Assembly: GCA_029204225.1 (NCBI GenBank)
Contig: CM055113.1
Span: 3,487,194 to 3,551,193, forward strand
Origin: Diphasiastrum complanatum
Taxonomy: Eukaryota > Streptophyta > Lycopodiopsida > Lycopodiales > Lycopodiaceae
Reading direction: 5' to 3'
DNA length: 64,000 nucleotides
This document shows, in pieces, positions 43,850 through 57,176 of the stretch (positions within the stretch are counted from its first letter, which is position 1; each line of letters opens with the position of its first letter). The notes below the pieces were generated by a model. It made no database searches and had not been told where the DNA came from. It saw nothing but the letters and a program-made list of their open reading frames with translations. Position numbers and translations under genes: made by a program.

Positions 43850-45217
43850 ATGACAAAGCTTTATCATCTTCATGTAGATCTGTCACCAGAATATGCTCCG
43901 CTCAGGACAAGGAATTCAAAGCAACCCAAATTGTCAACTTTTGATATGGTCCGATACAGGGAGGAAAAGTTAAAGCATGTAGATTTACGGTCATCAAGAA
44001 CATTGTATCCTATTGATCCATGTTCATTACAACATCTAGATTTTCATTCGGTGAGTCAGTTAATAATCTATATGTGTCATGGTAAAAATGGCCTTTTGGA
44101 TTACTGTGAGAATTTGATGCTCTATGGGAATGCACATTCAGTGCAAAGAATACATTATTTGGAAAAGGAATCAAGGAAAATATTAAAGGAGTGCAAAGAA
44201 AAATCTACAAACATGAAAACTTGTTTGGATGAAAAGGAGATCCAAAGGTTGAAATCTTCTTTGCATCATTATACAACTAGTAATGATGAGATAAAAACTG
44301 CATTTCAATCCATGTGTATCTCATATTTGTCTCTTGTTAAAGATATGGATGTGCTCAACAAAAAGGTCTGAAGCAACAAGAGGAAAAGACTGGTAATCAA
44401 GGATATATGTGATCTATCATCCAGAGGAGATCATAGAAAAAGACAAATCCGTGCATTCAAGTAAGTTATAGCTTATTTGGTATTCAATATTGCTTGAACT
44501 TTTTGATTCATTCATTATCACTAATTTTGTTATTTATTCATTTCAACTTTATGTTGATGTGCTTATTATATATTGTTGTGAATACTATGAGTCTCCTAAT
44601 TTCTACTGACATTTTCATGAACATTATGTTTGCAATGCAGATCAACATTGGTTCTTGAAGACCATTTGGCCGATGAGATTTCAATTAGAAACTCACTAGA
44701 CTCTATCTTGACTTCTAAATCTATGAAATCAATGTTAAATAATAACAAAATGAAAAAGATTAAGGCCTCAGTTACTGATAGCATTATGGATGAAGTTGGA
44801 AAGATATTAGACACTACATTGCTTCAGGGGTTATATGACTTTTCTAGCATCAGTAGGGAAGCATATGCAACAATGTTTAAGATGATAAAGGAGGCATTTG
44901 CACAGGTAAATATTAAAAAGTTTCCAATCCCACGACTATTTCATGTTTTTAAAAAAAAAGACATGTTAAACCAAGGTATGCAGACAATAGTTGGTAATCC
45001 ATCTCATATCAATGAAGTGTATTGCTCGAAAGGAGAAAGTCTAGCTTATAACAATTCCAACAATTTATATAATGACATTAATCAGTTGTTAACATTCATC
45101 ATGAATTCTCTAGGAGATAGATTGTTTAGAGTTAGACACAATGTCGACTGTAGTTCCCTCAAAGTCTTTGAGTTGAGTGAACATTCTATGTGGAGATATT
45201 TAGGAGGATCTATATAG
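43850..45217 (+). pseudogene. Unrecognised gene, diverged copy C (first two exons)
   Basis: Homologue of the gene at 9612-12163. Exon 1 (43850-44460) begins MTKLYHLHVDLSPEYAPL and has TLYPIDP, CHGKNGLLDYCENL and a Lys/Glu-rich probable coiled coil. It ends DHRKRQIRAFK where the other copy has GYRNRRIRAFK. The intron 44461-44640 has GTAAGT and ATGCAG ends. Exon 2 (44641-45217) has TLVLEDHLADEISI, DSILTSKS, ISREAYATMFKMIKEAFAQV and FPIPRLFHVFKKKDMLNQG. Intron position and phase match the other copy although the proteins are only about half identical. One TGA lies in exon 1 (44369-44371). Exon 2 ends at TAG 45217 and the later exons are not seen. Confidence 0.62.
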
Positions 45218-45599
45218 AATTGCATATAGGGCTCCCTGATCCATTGCTAGAGTATCTGTTAGATAACTTAAATGTTATCATTAAGGATTCTAAAAGAGAT
45301 CCTCAAGAAAAATACGAAAGAAAGGTAGCTCAGGAACTTCGCAAGTGATCAAGATATCATTAGTGCAAGTTGTGAGCTTCAAGAAGACTATGAAATAGTA
45401 TATCCCTTTATAGGCTATGCCTCTAGAGGTTTGAAAAACCTCTATTAGCAATAAAGGTACGACTTGGCTGATAAAACATGTCAGGGATCCCCTAGTTAGC
45501 TTTGTGTGTGGGACATGTATGGCCATTCTTGTAACAACATGACATTGAATACATAGTGGTGTTGTATCATGTTATGTTGTTTTCCTGTTAATTTTGGTC
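45218..45599. other. No gene identified
   Basis: Sequence after copy C of the unknown gene. It is not similar by eye to the corresponding region in copies A and B. No coding signal. Confidence 0.4.
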
Positions 45600-45860
45600 C
45601 CCTGAGTGGAATGCCGTAACAGGGACCTGAGAAGACTTAAGGCTCCCACGGAATTCAACCTATTCTGTCCCTATATCACTGGATAAGATATCAAGGGAGA
45701 CGTCGGCTTCAGTGTTTACCATCTTGTCTTTCTGTTTCTTAGTGGGAGGTGTAGGTGTGGCAGTTTCTGTTGCTACTTGGGGGCTGGCCCGCTTTTCTGG
45801 TGCTAGGGAACAAGGTTTCGAGTTCCTTGAGAGCTCCTTCATCATTTTTGTCTCTAGCAA
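45600..45860 (-). pseudogene. Second fragment of the gag-like family
   Basis: The minus strand reads TPTPPTKKQKDKMVN, EADVSLDILSSDIGTE, a TAG, then RGSLKSSQVP. This parallels TPTKKQKGRR, EADVPHDILSSEIGVE and EGSLKPSQVP at 40950-41100. It is the N-terminal end of the same uncharacterised gag-like protein, in opposite orientation. Confidence 0.6.
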
Positions 45861-47689
45861 CTTAGTTCTTTCGTAAGATTAGTACCTTCAAGTCAACGTT
45901 GGACTTTTGGTCAAAGTCTTTGAATTTTCTTTTTAATGTTTCTCATCCCATGGTCTTGTTGGATTTTTGTCGGTTGGATGTACCATGCATCCTTTTGCTA
46001 TTTGGTATACTGGTTTCTAATTCTAATTATCTTGGCTGGACATGATACTTGGACATGGTTATTGTTAGCTATTGTTATATCGTGGCATGGACCATGTATC
46101 AAATATGTACGTGCGATAATGTAGTAGAAATCTCCTATGACTTGTGACTGGAACACACCTCCCTTTTTACCTTCTCCGAAACTCTAGTCATTTACTATCT
46201 ATTACTAATCCCCCATAAAAGTAAAGAAAACCCCATTGTTGGTTGTAATCATCATGGTATTGGTCTAGACATCTGTGAGTTTATCTCTCTTAATAGATTC
46301 ATTGGATTCCCACTAAAATTCATCTTTTTCTATCGATTGTCAGCCTCTCGTCTTGATCCTTGATTTTTGAACAAGCTTACGGCAAACGAGGGTCCTGCAA
46401 AGCCTCAAGCATTCCATTATATTCATATCAAACGAGGTTACATCAGTGGGCATCTCATAGAAACTGATGATGCAAAAAAAAAGTACAACAATCACCAAGG
46501 CCACTTCAAAGGCCAATTCATAATTAAAACTACATCGATAGTCCATTTGGGCGGACTAGAACCCCTTCGGCTATGGTTATACGAGCCAAAAAATTCTACC
46601 GTCACACTAAGCAATTGGCATATTTCATATACAACTAATGGAATAACATGATGTTTCTTCTCTAGTTTTGCCCGATTTGTCATGTTAGAAAATTGGCTAA
46701 CAGTCTCAAAGGAGGTGCTAATATAATAAAGTAGCTTAAACTTAGACTTTAGAAACTTAAGCTTAGAAACATTGTAAGTTATCTTAAGTTCCAAGTTACA
46801 AACTCCTAAAGTTCTAAGTTCTAAGTTAGAAGTTTTTAGAAGCCTTAGAATGGCTAGTCTAGAACTAATCTGATAATCATAACCACAATACCAATATTCT
46901 AGGATGGACTAAGAATAGGCAATTGACGAAAGTAGATGATGTACCTGCAATGGTCAATGAGATGCATCTGAATGGTGAGAATGGATGTGGGTAGCTGCTT
47001 CTCGATCAAGTACATTGCCTCGATGGAGCTTTGTTGTTGGAAGTAAATTTACTCCGCTAAATGGCTAGATCTAATGAGAGGTTTCGTGCATAGTATAGTG
47101 GTAGAATAGTTATCCACTTTCTAAGTCCTACAAAGCTCAACAACTATGAAATGAAAACATAAATGAAACGGAACACCAAGGCTTCCCAACTGGTGCTCGT
47201 AATGGAAACTAATTAAGGTGTGGCTAAGGCGGTACCCAACTAGCCACTACTTGGAAAATTAATAAACTTGCTAAGGCTTACCCAACTACCAAGGATCAAC
47301 AATAAACTAGGTTTGCTTAGGCTTCCCAACTAGCAAACCGTAAAACTAATACTAACTCCCAAAGGGAAATGAAAGATATAAATTGCGGTTAATTAAGCAA
47401 TAAACAATACAAAGCATGCCATAATTAAAAGTCGATGAAAGGGAGATAAGAGGAGGCCCGAGGACCTTCCCTCAAGCTATGCAACTTCCCAAAGAAAACA
47501 CAATGAAATCACAAAATAATATCAGAAAGCAATTTGCCATAATCTCAAAGTGATCTATACATGAGAAATACCTCTCCTCATATAGGAAGGAGGGCCTTCC
47601 ATAAGCATCCACTATGAAGATTGTCGTTGCTGACATTCCCATAACAGATGCACTGGTCCATGGTAGCTCAAATATATTTCATGACTCTT
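45861..47689. other. No gene; degenerate short repeats
   Basis: AAGTTCTAAGTT-like units occur at about 46735-46850. AAGGCTTCCCAACT and related AAGGCTTACCCAACTA units recur between 47170 and 47340. The open frame 46367-46651 (94 codons) has no recognisable domain. Parts may be a decayed LTR, but no ends were found. Confidence 0.4.
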
Positions 47690-50304
47690 GTGAGAGCCTT
47701 CTAATGGGTGATGCCAAGATTAGCCATATATTGGTTGAGTGAGCTTACTACAAAAGAGATATCTGGCCTTGTACAGACCATTGCATACATGAGAGATCCA
47801 TGTATCAATCGATATGGATACTCACTCATCTGCTCCTCTTCCTGCTTGGTTTGGGGACATTGGTCATTCGAAAAATGCAGGCCTAGATCCATTGGTGAGT
47901 GAGCTAATTTACAATTCATTAAATTGTATCTATTAAGAACATTGTGAAGATAGCTTTGTTGAGTGATGTAAATCAGTCGCTTCGCTCTGTCTCTGTGGAT
48001 CTGAATTCCTACACAGAAGTGAGCTTCGCCCATATCAGTCATGTTGAACTCTAAAAACAACATCTATTTTGAATCCTTGACCATATTGGTGTTGTTGCTG
48101 AACAACAACATATTATCCACGCATAAGGTGATGATAATGAAAGATTGATGTACTGACTTAGGATGGACGTTACAATCAACAGTGCTTGGTTTAAATCCTT
48201 GTTCAAATGTATTGATCCTCTGAAACCAAGCTATGGCAGACTATTTCAGGCCATACAATGCTTTGTGGAGTTTATAGACATAATTTTTCATATCTTCTAG
48301 AACGTATCCTTTGGGCTGGATCATGTAGATATCTTCTTGTATAACTCCATTCAGATAGGCTGTTTGTACATCAAGTTGATGTACTTCGAGGTCGACAACT
48401 GTAGCATAAGACAAGAGCATTCGGATCGATGAATGTTTGACTACTAAACTGAAAGTCTCGTTGTAGTCGACGTTCGGAATCTAAGTGAATCCTCATGCTA
48501 CCAGTCTTGCCTTCCTTCGATCAATTACTTCATTGGCATTTTATTTGATCTTAAAGATCCATTTGCAATGAGTAATATTGCAACCAATAGGAGCTTCGAC
48601 TAATGACCATGTCTGATTCTTGATCAGAGAGGAATACTCTCTGTCCATAGCTTCTCTCCAGAGATCAGAATACCTTGTGGGCTGTATGCGCACTCGGCTT
48701 GATCTTCTGAGAGGATTCGACTGATGAGCCGCTCCTGGGACTTGTTGCTGGGTAGCAACAACATCTTCGTCTGATTCGCTGTCTCGAAGTGGGTCAACAA
48801 TAGGCACACCTGAGCTAGAGGCTCAGACTGTCGTGTCAATGACAGGCAATGAAGGTTCTTGTTGAGCAATATCCTTGCCTTTGAGGTTGACGGACTGATC
48901 CTCGATAAAGTCTGTATCCTAGCTATACAAGATTTGCTGGGTATCAGGATCGTATAGCTTATAAGTGTTATCAGATGAAGTATATCCGATCAGGATGGTC
49001 TTGAGACCTTGGAAGTCTGATTTCTTCCTTCTGTCTCTTGGGATCTGCGTGTAGGCAATGCACCCAAACACTCTTAGGTTTTTCAAAGAAGGCTTAGAGC
49101 CTTTCCACACCTCGTGGAGTGTCTTTCCTGAGAGGGCCTTGGTTAAACATCTGTTCTGGTTGTAAGCTGCAGTGAAGACAGCTTCAGCCTAGAATCTCTT
49201 GGGCAACGATGCATGCGCTAGCATACATTTGGCATATTCAATCAGGGTATGGTTCTTCCTCTTGACTAAGCCACTTGACTTAGGACTGTAAGGAGTGATG
49301 AATTGTTGCTCAATGCCTTGGCTTTGGCAGTATTCCTTAAACTCGATAGAGATATATTCTCCACCGTTGTCTAACCTGAGGGCCTTGATTGTCCTTCCAA
49401 TCTCCTTCTCTACACGCTCCTTGAAGATTCTGAAGCAGTTGAAGGCTTTTGATTTTTTGTTTATGAAATACACCATAGTTCTTCTGAAAAATTCATCAAT
49501 AAAGGTTATAAAATATATGGCATCCTTCAACGAAGGGATTTTCATCAGGCCACAAACGTCTAGCAATCTTCTAGCAGTATGTTGATGGCTTGATCTGAAT
49601 GGTTTTTTCATCTGTTTACCAACTAGATAGGCAACTCGACATTTTCGCGAGGATGGTCGAGATCAAGAACAATAGATTTTCTAGACATTTGTTGTACAAC
49701 AATATGATTCAAATGACCAAGTCTATAATGCCAAAGTAATCCTTTATTTGAATGAATAGAAGTACTGAGAGCCTGACTAGAGACAAAAAAACAATGACTT
49801 AATTTATAGAAGTATCCATGTATCTTTCCGAGTGCTAGGATCTTGCATGTCCTATCGACTACTTTGCACTGGTTACATTCGAATTCTACTATATGTCCTA
49901 GATCTGTGATTCTGCTTACAAAAAGCAAATTTGTGGATAAATTTGGTACATACAGGACTTTAGAGAGTAGCTTAGATTGATCATTTGCAAAGTTTAATCT
50001 TACAGTGCCTTCACCTTTAAAAAAAGCTCATATAATCTTCAGCAGCTTCCTGAAGGCACTGAAGAGCAGTGAGTGTGAATCTAACCACCTGTCCCAGATC
50101 ATTTCTAGTTATGTTTTGGACGGCACAGTAGAATGGAGCTCTGGGAATCAATAGAGCGGTTGATCTATGATACTTACGTATTTCAGAGAGCCACCTGCTG
50201 TGGTTGTGCATTCTAGGTCTAGCGGGAGGTGTAATGGCAACCGTAGGAGCTGAGGACAAGCCAGTAGAGAAGAAATCCCTCATTGTCTGCTTTCTCCTAT
50301 CCAT
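47690..50304 (-). pseudogene. Copia pol relic, copy B and its extension
   Basis: The same relic as 6767-8709 but not cut by Copia-2, so it also keeps reverse transcriptase. On the minus strand from 50304: N-terminal piece; GAG-pre-integrase (GLLWHYRLGHLN, 49928-49623); integrase core (49611-49189) with ALRLDNGGEYIS and then GLVKRKNHTL, where the family has Glu in VERKN-type motifs, so the third catalytic residue is lost; integrase C-terminal region (49110-48919); reverse transcriptase with NQTWSLVEAPIG, VHQLDVQTAYLNG and LCVDNMLLFSNN, a decayed YVDD; and FNMTDMGEAHFCVGIQI into RPDISFVVSSLNQYM. It has several stops. Confidence 0.88.
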
Positions 50305-51056
50305 GGAAGTATACTATGGGATATCGGACTTGTGCGTGATGACTAGGATGAGCAGAGAAGGATTATAAAGCCCTCGCAGAAGACCGATATGTACCGATAG
50401 AATGTACGGTATATCAGACCTATGCAAGTAGAATATCAAAGAGATAGATTAGTATAGAAGAGAGGTACACAAGTGCGATACGAGGAGACACGTAGGTAGA
50501 TGTATCGGACTTGTGCGCATGGAAGGCAGTAGACAGAATATCGATTGTGAAGGAGGAGCACAAGTGCGATATGCGGAGCAAAAAGGAAAGTGAAAAAAAT
50601 TCATTGGAGTTTGTGATTTTATATCGCGGTTCGCACATGCGAAATAATGTCCTGTCGCACGTGTGGGATTTGTACGGTCAAATGCGAGAGCGAGACATGT
50701 CAGGTTGTCAGTTTACACGTGTGGGGTTCAAGCTGAGCCCAGTTGGGGAGAGTCTTATAATGGTAGTTAAAACTTTATCATTTTACCTAGGAGGACATAA
50801 ATTTGTTAAGACAAATAAGATCATTTTTGTCAAAAGATCTTATGTTTTGAACATTCTAGGTTTTACTGATGGGAATGTTCCTTTAAGGAGCTCCCATTAT
50901 TCATTGTATGCGACCTATATTGAGCTTAGTGGAAATAAGGATAATGCACATCTATTAGATGCATACTCTAGCAGAGAATTTCTTCATGACAATACTGCCA
51001 TAGAATCTGACACACAAGCTGCTGACGAATGGTGGACACTTTGTATTTTTTTATAA
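50305..51056 (+). other. Inverted-motif region and unassigned open frame, copy B
   Basis: Counterpart of 8710-9461. The open frame is longer here (50511-51056, 181 codons) because a stop present in copy A is absent. The family is not recognised. The CACGTG palindrome at the copy A position reads CACATG here. Confidence 0.3.
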
Positions 51057-51206
51057 TACAATCAATACATTTACATTGAGTATTTCTCCTCTCTTGTTCA
51101 ATGAATTTGCAAAGCAATTATGAACATGTCATGATTTGATGACAATGATGATCTTCTACTCAGTAATCATCTAATTTTCTCTTCTTGTATGAACTTGCAT
51201 GCTTTT

Positions 51207-53746
51207 CTAAACTTGTTGTATTGTGTGGACTTTGTTACATGTCAAATCTGAACTCTGCGGTAAAACCACTGAAACAATTGACAAATGTAGTTTTGTTTTT
51301 GCTCGTGCTTGCCAATGTGACTTCTCCATCCCTTGTAATGACCATACACTCAAGCTTCCATATGTGTTTGCAAAAAATGTTGTATGATCTCTTAGTATGT
51401 GCTGCATATGTCAAAATCATAATGTTAGTCTTATGTTTGGATCTAAATATATATGAAAAATTGAAAGCATCTTGAAGAATTTATACTAACCATGCAATGA
51501 GTGATGTGATCTTCTCCCCATGCTTTTGATACTGCATTAACAAACTCTACACAAGTCCTTTGCACAACTTTCTTATAAATATCAGAGTATTTATCTTTTC
51601 TTAAAATAGCAATCATACTATCAAGCTTCTTCCATACATCAACTTTTAGTACTCTGGTTTTGTCGTCTTTCTAGAAGTCCTAAGTGGCAGCAATAATATC
51701 ATGACTGAGTGTTGAATATTAGAAACCTTAGCAGTATGATTTGATAGGAAACGACGTGCTTTTGCTCCTCCTATGCTTGGCTTAGTTGGCATGTTCCCAT
51801 TCTTTCTTGAAAGCTTTTCATCTTTTTGAATTTTGACATGTCCCTTATGAAGTCCTACTTTTGATAAAACATATGCTAATCGAGAGATAGCTTCCTTCGT
51901 TAATGATGCTGGCTTAGTATTCCAAGCAAAAACTATATGAAGATAAATGATCTTTTCTATTAATCTAACTTCTGCATGAAGAGTGCAAACATGCACATTT
52001 TTCAAGGGGATAAGCAGCACAGTCTTCCAGTTTGGATCTGCATATTCTCTAGTAATTCCTATACTCCTAGTTACATCTTTTGTCATTTTCATGTAGTACA
52101 AACAACAGTGTTTTGATGTAGCACCGTGAGAGACATTATACATACATTTCAATGTTTTCAAATCACCTGCTAAGTGCCATTGAACATTGAAGTCTCCAAC
52201 TCCTAGAACATTGAGAAGTCCTCCATCCATAAGGTCCTTGATGATCCTAGGATAAGATGTACTTGAGAATATACATGATAATATATCATGATCCTCCTTC
52301 AGCACCTGTCCAAATAATTAACCAGACTTAGTTTACAATGAATTAATACTATTCAATGAATGTAATATAATAACGAGACTAGTTACCTGAAATGCCATTT
52401 AACCACCATATATCATTTTTTGACTGGACACTGAATCTGAAATCTTCTTGGTCCTCCGTTTGTGATAGAGCACCATTCATGAGAGTCTCCATCTTCTGCC
52501 CTTACACAATTTCTGACTCATCTAACTTAAGTACTATGATTATTTTGCCATTCACCTTTTCATAGGTTATATCATAGAATGTGACGATGTATCTCAACAA
52601 GTAATTTAGATCAACAAATAAGCTTTTTGATGAATCATAGAATATCAATCTTCCATCAGTTTCATACACCTCCTTGATATGAAATGGAGTTCCAGTGATT
52701 TTATGCATACCTATGTTTAATGTATCCCTCTCTTTCTTCAAGTGATATGTCCTAGGGATTGGGACTTTTCTAATTTTAACTTGCTTAAAAGCTTCTCTAA
52801 TTAGTTTAAATATTGTTGCACATGCTTTCCTGCTAATACCTGCAAAATCACAAGCACCCTGAACTATAGTCTTATCTAAAAAATTTTGAATGTCCACCAT
52901 CAAAGACTCTGTTATTTTAGACTTTACATTTGAACTCCTATTGTTCATCATGATACACTTAGTGGATTTGCTTGTCAATATTGTGCCCAATGACATTCCT
53001 AGTGAAGCATCATCTTTAATATTCCGAGGAGCTACTAATGCAGATCTGCAAAAAAAATAGATAGTTAACAAAATATCACCATAGCTGAAATTAAATCCAA
53101 ATGTCATTGAAAAACTTACAAAAATTAGAATATGCTTACTTGAATGCACGGATCCTTCTATTTTGAAAACCTCCTTTTGAAAGTGTTTGAATATCCTCGC
53201 AACTTTGTCGCTTTCGCTTCTTATTTTCAGCCTTCTTCTTTGCCAATTCCACATTTTTCAATAATTGTAAGTTTTCAATACAAATAGACTGTAAGATTCA
53301 TTGCATTTGCTCTAGTTCTAATTTGATATTGATTGTTATCTTCTGTAATGATTCATTATTATTTTTACGTTGTTCATTTTCTTGGAGATGACAATCTCTA
53401 TTCTGACAATAAGAGGATATCCAAATTTACTCACCTTCTAAAAAGTGAACTTTATTCATATAAAGTTGTTTTCCATGGTTCTGCAATCTTTCACAATATC
53501 CTAGTAATCCACTATGCCCATTGCATATCCATGTAGCTAAATGAGCTATTAAAGAGAATGTGGGATGTGTCAAAGTGCTTGGATCTTGTGGATATAATGT
53601 TCCATCTATCCACAAATCCAAGTTTTTTTTTCTTCTGCCCTGTAACGAGAATGATCCTCAGCAAATATTTGAATTCCTTTGCCTCCTCTTCTTTGCAAAG
53701 GTGTCAAATCAATAGAAATATCCACATGTAGATGATACAATGTCAT
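51207..53746 (-). pseudogene. Unrecognised four-exon gene, copy B (decayed)
   Basis: Counterpart of 9612-12163 with the same exon borders. Start ATG 53746 (MTLYHLHVD), exon 2 with TILTSKS and ISRKACATIFKLIREAFKQV, exon 3 from 52305 with WHLAGDLKTLKCMYNVSHGA, final exon ending at 51207 with QGMEKSHWQAR. It has the frameshift of copy A near the end of exon 3 and an extra TAG in that region (AAT followed by stop where A has ATQ). A 12-bp deletion relative to copy A (near 53381) removes part of the coiled-coil segment. Confidence 0.6.
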
Positions 53747-54300
53747 CGTCAAAAAAACAATAGAGTAATCAGTTGCATCAAAGTACTATGACTAGATCCT
53801 ATGAAGCAAAACAAAATACTCATCTTTGATTATATTATATACTCTGTACGATCAATCCAATCTCCATGCTTGTATGCTTGATTCATATTTGGAAATCCCG
53901 CTCATTTTTTCATTCCAATAGGTAGTTGGCGCTCATATTTCTATTCCAAGGTGATGATGGCATTCATAATTGGAGATGGCACCCATATTTTCATTCTCGT
54001 GGAAGGAATGCTTATGTAAACATTTTGCAATTTTTTCTGATTTGAATATGGGGATGGCGGTCATATTCTAGATCCAGTGAAAATATTGCCCTTTTCATAA
54101 CCAATGGAGGGAATATTTTTGAGTTTAGTCAAGTTATACTACGAACTGTTTACAGTTCTTAACTGTGACTATAGACACTGTGGTTAGATCATTGGGAGTT
54201 GGGGAGGCCTCGGGAGTGGTGGGGGCAAGCAATAAACAATATTGTTTTTTTTATTTTGATATTTTTTTATATCCTACATGGCATTCTTTAAAAGGTCTTT

Positions 54301-55940
54301 TTGATAATGAGAACTCCTCTAATGTCCTTGAAAGAGAAATCCAAACCTAAGAGGCTCTCATATGTTGACAAAGGTAAACAAGTGGATCTTGGTTCTACTA
54401 ATTATGCATGTTTCATATCACGTGAAGAGTCGAGGGATGTCCAAGATGCACTCAACTCAAAAAAGAGTGGTTTGAATCAATGAAACAAGAATATGATGCA
54501 TTGATCACCAACAACACATGGGATCTTGTGGATCTTCCATCCAACAAGCACATTATTGGATGCGAATGGGTTTTTGGAATCAAATATAATCAAGATGGCA
54601 AAATCAACAAGTTTAAGACAAGACTTTGTGCAAAGGGATTTATCCAAATACAAGGACTTGATTATGAAGAAACCTTTGCACCCGTTGCAAAGATGGTATC
54701 AATAAGAGTCATCATATCCATTGCTTGTTTTTTCAAATGGAAGGTGTTCCAATTAGATGTCTCAAATGCTTTTTTGAATAGATATCTAGAAGAATAAAAT
54801 CTATATGTAACAACCTCAAGGATTCATCAAAGATCTTGCTTATCAAAAGTTGTTATGGACTTAAGCAGGCACCAAGATCATGGTATGCTCGACTCAATTC
54901 TCTCCTTGTCTCACTAGGACTTGTTCTTAGTGACTATGATCCTCCCATGCATATCAAGTTTTATGCTAGTGATATTGTCATTCTTCTAATTTATGTTGAT
55001 GATATTATCCTAAGTGGAAGTTGTATCAATTTAGTTGATGAAACTAACGTTGCACTTCGAAGTGAATTGAAGATGCAAGATCTTGGAGAAATTCACTACA
55101 TTTTAGGCCTAGAGATTGACTTTCATAATGATAAAGCTTTTATTTGTCAATCGAAGTATGCTCTTTTAATATTGAATAAATTTAATATGCTAGATTGTAA
55201 AAGCATTGATACTCCTATAAAGAAGATTGTAAAAGATGATAATAAGGGAGATGAAAGATCCTTTATGGACATCACTCTTTTTAGGAGTCTTGTTGGATCC
55301 TTAATATGGCTTACTATAACTAGGCTTGATGTAAGTTTTAGTGTTCATAAATTGAGCCAATCAATGCAAAATTCTACTATTTATCATTGGAAAATGGCCA
55401 AGAGGACACTAACGTATATATCTTAAACCTATGATTTTGGTATGTTATACAAGAGTGAAGACCTTTCTATCATTGGCTATTCTGACTCAGATTTTGCTAG
55501 TGATAAAGTGGATCAGAAATCTACAAGTGCACATGTTATATATCTTGGTGAAAATCTAATATCTTGACTTTCTAAAATGCAAGATACCATATCTCCCTCA
55601 TCTTGTGAAGCCGAATATAAAGCACTTACTACTACAGCAAAAGAAGTACTATGGATCAAGAAGTTGCTTTTGGAGCTAAAGACTATCAAGGAAGATGATC
55701 TACCAATGATCACATGTGATAATATTTCGGCACAAGCCCTTGCCAACAACCCAACATTTCATGCAAGGAGCAAGCACATCGAAGTTGCACACCACTTCGT
55801 GAGAGAGAAGGTCATTGGAGGGGAAATCTATTTGGGCATATTGACACATCATCATGTATTGCAAATTTGCTCACCAAACCTTTGAACAAGAGGTCCTTCA
55901 TCAAGAGGTCCAACCTTGGATTGATTCCAAGATCAATTTT
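54301..55940 (+). pseudogene. Copia reverse transcriptase-RNase H relic, copy B
   Basis: Counterpart of 12639-14280 and slightly less decayed: NNTWDLVDLPSNKHIIG is in one frame here, whereas copy A has lost a base. It keeps LIYVDDIILSG and SPSSCEAEYKAL and shares the stops after LNRYLEE, TYIS and ENLIS. About 75 bp just upstream (54187-54260) is present only in copy B. Confidence 0.88.
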
Positions 55941-55970
55941 CAAGTCAAAAATATCACCTTTTAGAAGGAG

Positions 55971-56671
55971 TGTCGAATATAAAAATGCCATCTATGTTGA
56001 CTTTTGGGGTTTGATTAAATTTCCATCATGCATGTAGATTTAGATCATGAATTGGCCAAATTTGGGCGAGTAGAAACTCAAGTCACTACACATGCATAAT
56101 GTCCAAGTTGTCTAATGTGATATGCAAGGAATGCAAAAGTTGTTATGGACACATGCAAGTAAAATTGTAGATTTGTATTCTAGTTAGTCACACATGTAAA
56201 AGTTGGTAGAAGTAGGTGCATATCTCTACATGCAAGCTTGTAGGTGTCAATGTGTTGGTAGATACTACTCTAAGAATAGATAAATGGCATTTGAGGCTTA
56301 TGCTACCTTGAGCTAGTACCTCTCCTATATATGTAAGTGACATCCCTCACTAATTGATAATGAATCAAGCATACATGCTATCTTTTTGTCAATTTATATC
56401 TTGTTTAATTAAGTTTGAAATGCTATTTTTTCTCTAACCCAAGTTTGAAGCTTTTTTCATACATTCATTTCATTTGTACTTTCTCTACACATGTGGAAAT
56501 AATCATGGTTTGATTATTAGCATTCTAGATTGTGATCTAGCCATAGTATCTAGCGGTAGATTGTGATTTTCACTCTCCATTTGATCTATGTGCTAACACA
56601 AGACTTTGTAAGATCATTCATACATTCTTGGTAATTCCCTACACGTGTGAACTTGTTGGATTTTTGTCACA
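55971..56671 (+). repeat. 3' LTR of the copia relic, copy B
   Basis: Starts TGTCGAATATAAAAATG after GAAGGAG and ends TTTTTGTCACA. It matches 14308-15008 with no net length change (offset 41663). Confidence 0.7.
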
Positions 56672-57176
56672 AGTGTCACATTTGAGCAAAATCTTTTAGT
56701 TCTTTAAGAACTTGTGCATACAAACCTTATGACTGATTGAAGTGTCTCCATAGTGACTCTCCCACATTTTTAAAAATGTGCATTGGATCCAATAAATGAG
56801 CTATTTTTAATGTCGTCCAATTTGGGAGTGTTTAAAATATGGATAACCTTTTCATACCCTCTATGGAAGTGGAATTCTTTGTTTCATCGTTCCGTTTCTC
56901 GAGCCAATCTTTACTCGTTAATCTTTCTGGTGGAGGGCGTGTCTCCACTTTCTCTCCTAGTCCACAAAAACGAGTTCTACGAAGACTACAGTCGAATGGA
57001 AGATATTTATGATGATCTGAATATATGACTTTCCTAAGATGTTTTGCATATTATGCAGGGAGATTACTTCAACATATATTACAAGCATGGTATTCAGAAG
57101 TAGAAAAACCACTACACTCACCCAATATAGGATAATCATGCATTGACCACATCAAAATACCTTTTGGTTCAAATTC
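56672..57176. other. No gene identified (copy B)
   Basis: Counterpart of 15009-15513, with the same unassigned 81-codon frame (56783-57028). Confidence 0.3.

Noticed and set aside
46367-46794. Overlapping open frames of about 95-100 codons on both strands
   Set aside because: No domain or codon signal favours either; probably chance.
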